From Sipunculus nudus (Eukaryota; Annelida; Sipuncula; Golfingiida; Sipunculidae), in the NCBI GenBank assembly GCA_026874595.1, contig CM049310.1, forward strand, positions 17,524,058 to 17,588,057: DNA of 64,000 nucleotides, in the 5' to 3' direction. Positions 59,831 through 64,000 of this stretch are shown here, piece after piece (position 1 is the stretch's first letter; every line of letters begins with the position of its first letter). Under the pieces are notes generated by a model. It was given only the letters and a program-made list of their open reading frames with translations, was not told the DNA's origin and ran no database searches. A program made the translations under genes and the position numbers.

Positions 59831-59845
59831 CTGCAAAAAAAAATA
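59831..59845 (-). other. 3' splice acceptor before the neuropeptide coding exon
   Basis: On the minus strand a run of T is followed directly by GCAG, ending 13 bases before the ATG of the neuropeptide precursor. This is a textbook polypyrimidine tract plus AG acceptor. It implies that the whole precursor is encoded in one exon beginning at 59,830 and that a non-coding first exon lies upstream, at a position I could not fix. Confidence 0.7.
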
Positions 59846-61037
59846 TATTTATAGTTATATGTAACGAAAAGGTATTTGTGATCCGAAGGATCCTCATCAT
59901 TATAATAAGAACAAAATAATCGTATTGATGACTAGAGTAAGAATTTTTTTTTCAATAACGCACACCAACATCTTCCCATCCACCCACGCTCGCACACGCC
60001 GACACACACACACATATAAATGTATGGGTATATTAAATGAAACCGATAATACCTTCAGGTGGCACAGAATATACACCTTATAAAGTTTAAGGTGGGAGCA
60101 AAATAACAATTAAGCATAAATATTTACACGCATGGTGCAAATTGAAACGGGCAGAATGAGAAAGAAATAAGCCGTAATAGTCCGATGGAGCTGGGATGGT
60201 TGGAAAACTCATGGCCGAGGCAGCGCCTAACAGGTGTGGCATTTTGAAAAAAAAAACTATTGATTTTAGGATTATTTCCTGTCCCGTAAACAATATGATG
60301 AAGGGAGAAAGAATGGAAGCAGGATTTATAACAATGCCAATTACAAATTATCTAATCCCTCGGAGATGTTTTACGGAAGTCATTCTGGAAAGACGCCTCG
60401 AAATGATTTTCGGCCGGCAGAGGTTATATCAGTCACAGAGAGCCCGAACAAGAGGTCTTATGTTAGTTCATCACTCACTCGTCCAATCGGATTATGTTTG
60501 AAGTTAAACAATTCAAGGCATCTCCTTGGAGTACCATCCAACCCTCAACGGGGTTGCTTCAACCAATAAAGGTTGGTGACGCTGCGCGTCGGAAGACCTC
60601 TGCATCCCACGGCCCTCGTCCTTTACCTGATATCGCAGTAACTCATAGTCCGCAATGAACGCTATTGATTCCGTGCCCAGGCCTTTCCCTCATAAACAAT
60701 ACATATTTGAACACAAATCTGAACACCCAATACGTAATCGTATTATGTTTACCCGCCCCATGACGTTTCTCTTGAGGATAACCCACACAGCATCAATGTG
60801 TGATATTGTATAAAGGCCATCCGGTCGTTAAACAGGCTTTTACCTGTGTTTATTGATGGTCGTGCATGTACATATACTTGAGACCTCTATGCAGATCACA
60901 TGGTTGGTAACGGGAATTTTTTACCAACTTAGACGAGTGTCCGCCATATCCTTGTTTTACATAAAGTTCAGGAAATAGGTTAATTTTTGTCCGCAAAGGG
61001 GTACATATACTGTCTCCAAAAGGTGACTTTTGTGGGA

Positions 61038-61041
<4 letters not shown>
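59846..61041. other. Probable intron or upstream region of the neuropeptide gene
   Basis: Begins at the splice acceptor. It contains a (CA)n stretch near 60,004-60,012 and otherwise only short chance frames. The untranslated first exon and promoter of the neuropeptide gene should lie here or further right; neither could be located. Confidence 0.4.

Positions 61042-61084
<43 letters not shown>
61042..61084 (+). repeat. (CT)n microsatellite
   Basis: A pure CT run of about 43 bases. Confidence 0.95.
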
Positions 61085-61088
<4 letters not shown>

Positions 61089-61304
61089 ATCATAGAAATT
61101 TCGCTAATTTGTACTTGTAGTTTCAAAAATGCTTTATAAAGTATCGGTTCTGTTGATATCGGAATGAATTTAATTTGTCCGAATAAAATGGTTTTATGAA
61201 AAACAAATACTTATTTCATTATATATCACTTATTAAATATTATTTATATCAAACCCTGCCAATGGTGAAGACAGTAAAGTGCATTTAATCTCGCTCCTCG
61301 ATTG

Positions 61305-61311
61305 TATATAT

Positions 61312-61370
<59 letters not shown>
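61305..61370 (+). repeat. Compound TA/CA microsatellite
   Basis: TATATA, then ACACACA, a long TA run and a terminal TGTGTGTG. Confidence 0.9.
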
Positions 61371-61371
<1 letters not shown>

Positions 61372-61679
61372 CTTTCACATAACTCAGTTGACTCTGTAAT
61401 TTTATATCATATCCTTGGAACCATCGGTACTTTCTACATTTTACTTGAGATAGGTCGCACTCCTGTAAGGACAGTGGTTGATGTGTAACTAATTAACAGC
61501 ATCTAACATTTCTAAGCCCCGATACAACTTAAGTCACTTAACCTTGAAAATAATTTTACTTTTTATAATTATTAAATATATTGAACCGTTGTATTTATTA
61601 TTTTTCCAGCTATTTTTATTTATAACCAAGTCCCCTTCTCCTATTTACAGAGAAGATAATAAAAATTAATAATATAAAA

Positions 61680-61712
<33 letters not shown>

Positions 61713-62766
61713 ATTATTATTATTATAATTTTTATTATTATTACTCTCTCTCCATCTTATATAAATGCATAGTCTAGTGTCCATAGTCTACTAGGCAAGT
61801 AGGCAAGAGTCCATCAAACCAAAATTTATAGTAGAATTCAAACAGATATCCTGATATTAGTGCAGCAAAGGAACTGCTAACTGTAGAGACATTTTGAAGG
61901 AACATTCCGAGGACAATGTTTGGCCTCAGCGCTATCCATCCTCTTTAGTCCTGACTGTTTTAGAGACTCAGCGATTCATGTAGAGGTAATAAGTATTTCC
62001 TCAGGGCGGCACTTGTAAAAGCTGACTTGAACGCGTGATGGAAGTGGCTTCTGATATGGGGGACGGTGGTGCAGGTCTAATTAGAACATGATGCAGAAGA
62101 GTAGATCTAAAATTGCTCCCGGGTGGCATTTCAACTTCGCGGAGACAATGCACATCTGGAGACCATCTCCTTTATCAAGTTTAATTTGAAACAGACCTTC
62201 TTAAGACCATGGTTTCTTGCCAGTTTTATCCGTATTGTCTTCCTATTTTAAGCTATTGCTATTAATACGGTAGTTGATACACAGGGAGGGGTATTAATAT
62301 AAAAGCCAGCGGTATGAAATGAATATAGATAACCATAATTTCTTATTAAATTAAGCCGATACCGACATCCAATCAAACATGGTGAATAAATGTCACTGTG
62401 TAGCTGCTCTCTGTGTAGCCCGTCGCCTTGTCATTGTATCGAACTTTTTTATCCTCAATAAAAGTGTATATTAATATAAATTTTTGTAACGTATAAAGAG
62501 TTTTTATGTTTTCATGTCATATTTTCAAGTATTTTCTTATAATATTGCTGGCTTGGCTGCCAAATATTTTTGTATAACTGGATAAGCCGCGACACTCCGT
62601 GACGTGCAATGCCTGTGATTCGTGACGTCACAAGTGCCAAATATTTTAATAAGTATAGCATTCTCACAGTGGCGGAACCAGATATTGGAGCTTTGGATCC
62701 ACAACTGATTCATTTCAAAAAAGAAGTTTGAGAGTTTAAAATTTCTTGTGAAAGAAATGCAAAATG

Positions 62767-62768
<2 letters not shown>
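61371..62768. other. Non-coding stretch with an ATT microsatellite
   Basis: (ATT)n-type repeat at 61,677-61,745. CAATAAAAGTG near 62,456 is a possible plus-strand polyadenylation signal, but no upstream coding sequence is visible. Confidence 0.4.

Positions 62769-62811
<43 letters not shown>
62769..62811. repeat. (TA)n microsatellite
   Basis: About 21 TA units. Confidence 0.95.
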
Positions 62812-62813
<2 letters not shown>

Positions 62814-63241
62814 AGGTATCATTTAAATATGGCTTAACTTAAAAATTTAAATCTTAACAACTGATGATCGAAATTGGGCAATTTATTTTGGTTTGAATTT
62901 TTTTATTATATATTGAAAAAAAAAATATATTTATATTTTCATTGCAGAACATTATAAGTTTTAGATGACGGTCCAAGTTGGTTAACGTAGTAAACAAGCA
63001 TAAAATAAAACAAAAATGACATTTGTATTATTAAAAAATATGAAATCCAGTTTTACTCAGAAAATGGCTATAAAATGTGTTTGATATAAAAACAACTTTA
63101 TTGAAGATAAATTTGGCTGCTATATGGTCCTTATTCATGGTCATTTTCATCTCATGTCCATGACGAAGATACGTCTAATTAAAAAAATTATAACTTGTGA
63201 GGTCAAACATAATTTCAACATGAAATTTCTCGGGCATTCAT

Positions 63242-63283
<42 letters not shown>

Positions 63284-63396
63284 AAAATAAAGTTATATAT
63301 AGACATATCGGGATTGTGTTTATGCTCCATACACTCAAAACTTCAGTTTTTAATTTTCAGTATATAAAGTACTGGGAACCTGTCCGGTATCAGTTG

Positions 63397-63433
<37 letters not shown>

Positions 63434-64000
63434 ATGCAGACATTGTGCAAATACACGCATACTCATTTAATCCAGGAAAGACCGACTATAGAACTCCTTT
63501 AACTCCATGTTGCTGCCCTCAGACTACTCGAATAAGACCCTTCTGATATTTTGCTCGAGGGCAGATATAACTTAATTACAGAGACCAGTCACTGGGACTG
63601 GGACAAGGAACGCAGAAGAAAAGCTGTAATGGCCAGGCAGTTTTGACACCATCATTCGATTCAGTTGACCGGCCAGGGTCGCTAATATCTGTCTCCGTAA
63701 GCAGTAATCTCTGTCCCAGATGGGTTCATATGACATCATTACTTCAAAGAAGGCTGAAGTCCGTCTGAAGATGACCCGCTGTACAAGAACACGCGTGTAA
63801 CTCCAACCAGCTGCTGTTAAACAGACACTGGCGTATAATGGATAGATAAAACTACTTTTGTAATAGGACTCTCTGCGTGGAATCAGGACCCGCTTCCAAG
63901 GGGAGAGCAATTATTTTTGGAAGTATCAATAATCCTCTCATTAACGCTGCAAAGGCGTACAGTCGGCACACGGGTGCATGCTCCGTATCACCGGGTACGG
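62812..64000. other. Non-coding stretch with GA and CT microsatellites
   Basis: (GA)n at 63,245-63,279 and (CT)n at 63,396-63,433 face each other. A 112-codon minus-strand frame (63,572-63,910) has no recognisable domain. Confidence 0.45.

Noticed and set aside
59818-59836. Upstream extension of the neuropeptide frame to 59,836
   Set aside because: There is no ATG there (the codon is TTG) and the stretch overlaps the splice acceptor; the ATG at 59,818 begins a proper signal peptide.
63572-63910. 112-codon minus-strand frame
   Set aside because: No signal peptide, domain or repeat pattern recognised; not distinguishable from chance.

Overview
The window reads as nuclear DNA of a repeat-rich, AT-rich invertebrate. 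It has long non-coding stretches, many microsatellites, several transposon families and one convincing protein-coding gene. That gene encodes a neuropeptide precursor on the minus strand (59,818-58,610). It releases 15 copies of AKYFLamide and four close variants. From memory, AKYFLamide is the annelid FLamide peptide, so a lophotrochozoan is likely and an annelid is favoured; a mollusc or related phylum is not excluded. No bacterial, organellar or viral gene is visible.

Layout. 1-9.3 kb: dispersed repeats, small palindromes and a decayed CR1/L2-like LINE (about 5,437-8,897, minus strand) that has split an older dispersed repeat (5,105-5,436 and 8,898-9,115). A fuller copy of that older repeat lies at 4,432-4,930. 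A 57-bp-arm foldback follows at 9,191-9,315. 9.3-22.4 kb: no gene, but diverged duplications (11.1-11.4, 12.2/13.5-13.8, 18.7/19.5 kb), an eight-copy minisatellite of about 77 bp with telomere-like words (15.05-15.62 kb), and two tRNA-derived SINE-like copies (21.39-21.75 kb).

22.4-30.4 kb is a satellite zone. It holds a 45-bp array (about 53 copies, invaded by a Harbinger-like MITE), a 29-bp array, and an 84-bp array of about 51 copies. The 84-bp array is open in one frame on both strands for more than 700 codons. Unit lengths divisible by three explain this without selection. Both long arrays show higher-order duplication, of about 1,080 and 1,175 bp.

30.4-58.6 kb: mostly unrecognised sequence with a second copy of the same MITE (33,336-33,643), a tRNA-like repeat (38.16 kb), short foldbacks (40.2 and 45.1 kb), a repeat shared between 14.8 and 46.7 kb, a 20-bp minisatellite (49.9 kb) and several long G tracts. 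58.6-59.83 kb: the neuropeptide precursor, whose coding exon is preceded by a strong splice acceptor, implying a separate 5' untranslated exon upstream (above 59.85 kb). 59.85-64 kb: microsatellites and unassigned sequence.

Limits: short conserved exons, tRNAs without a clear B box and untranslated exons could be missed by eye. Repeat family names are inferred from motifs and end structure only.
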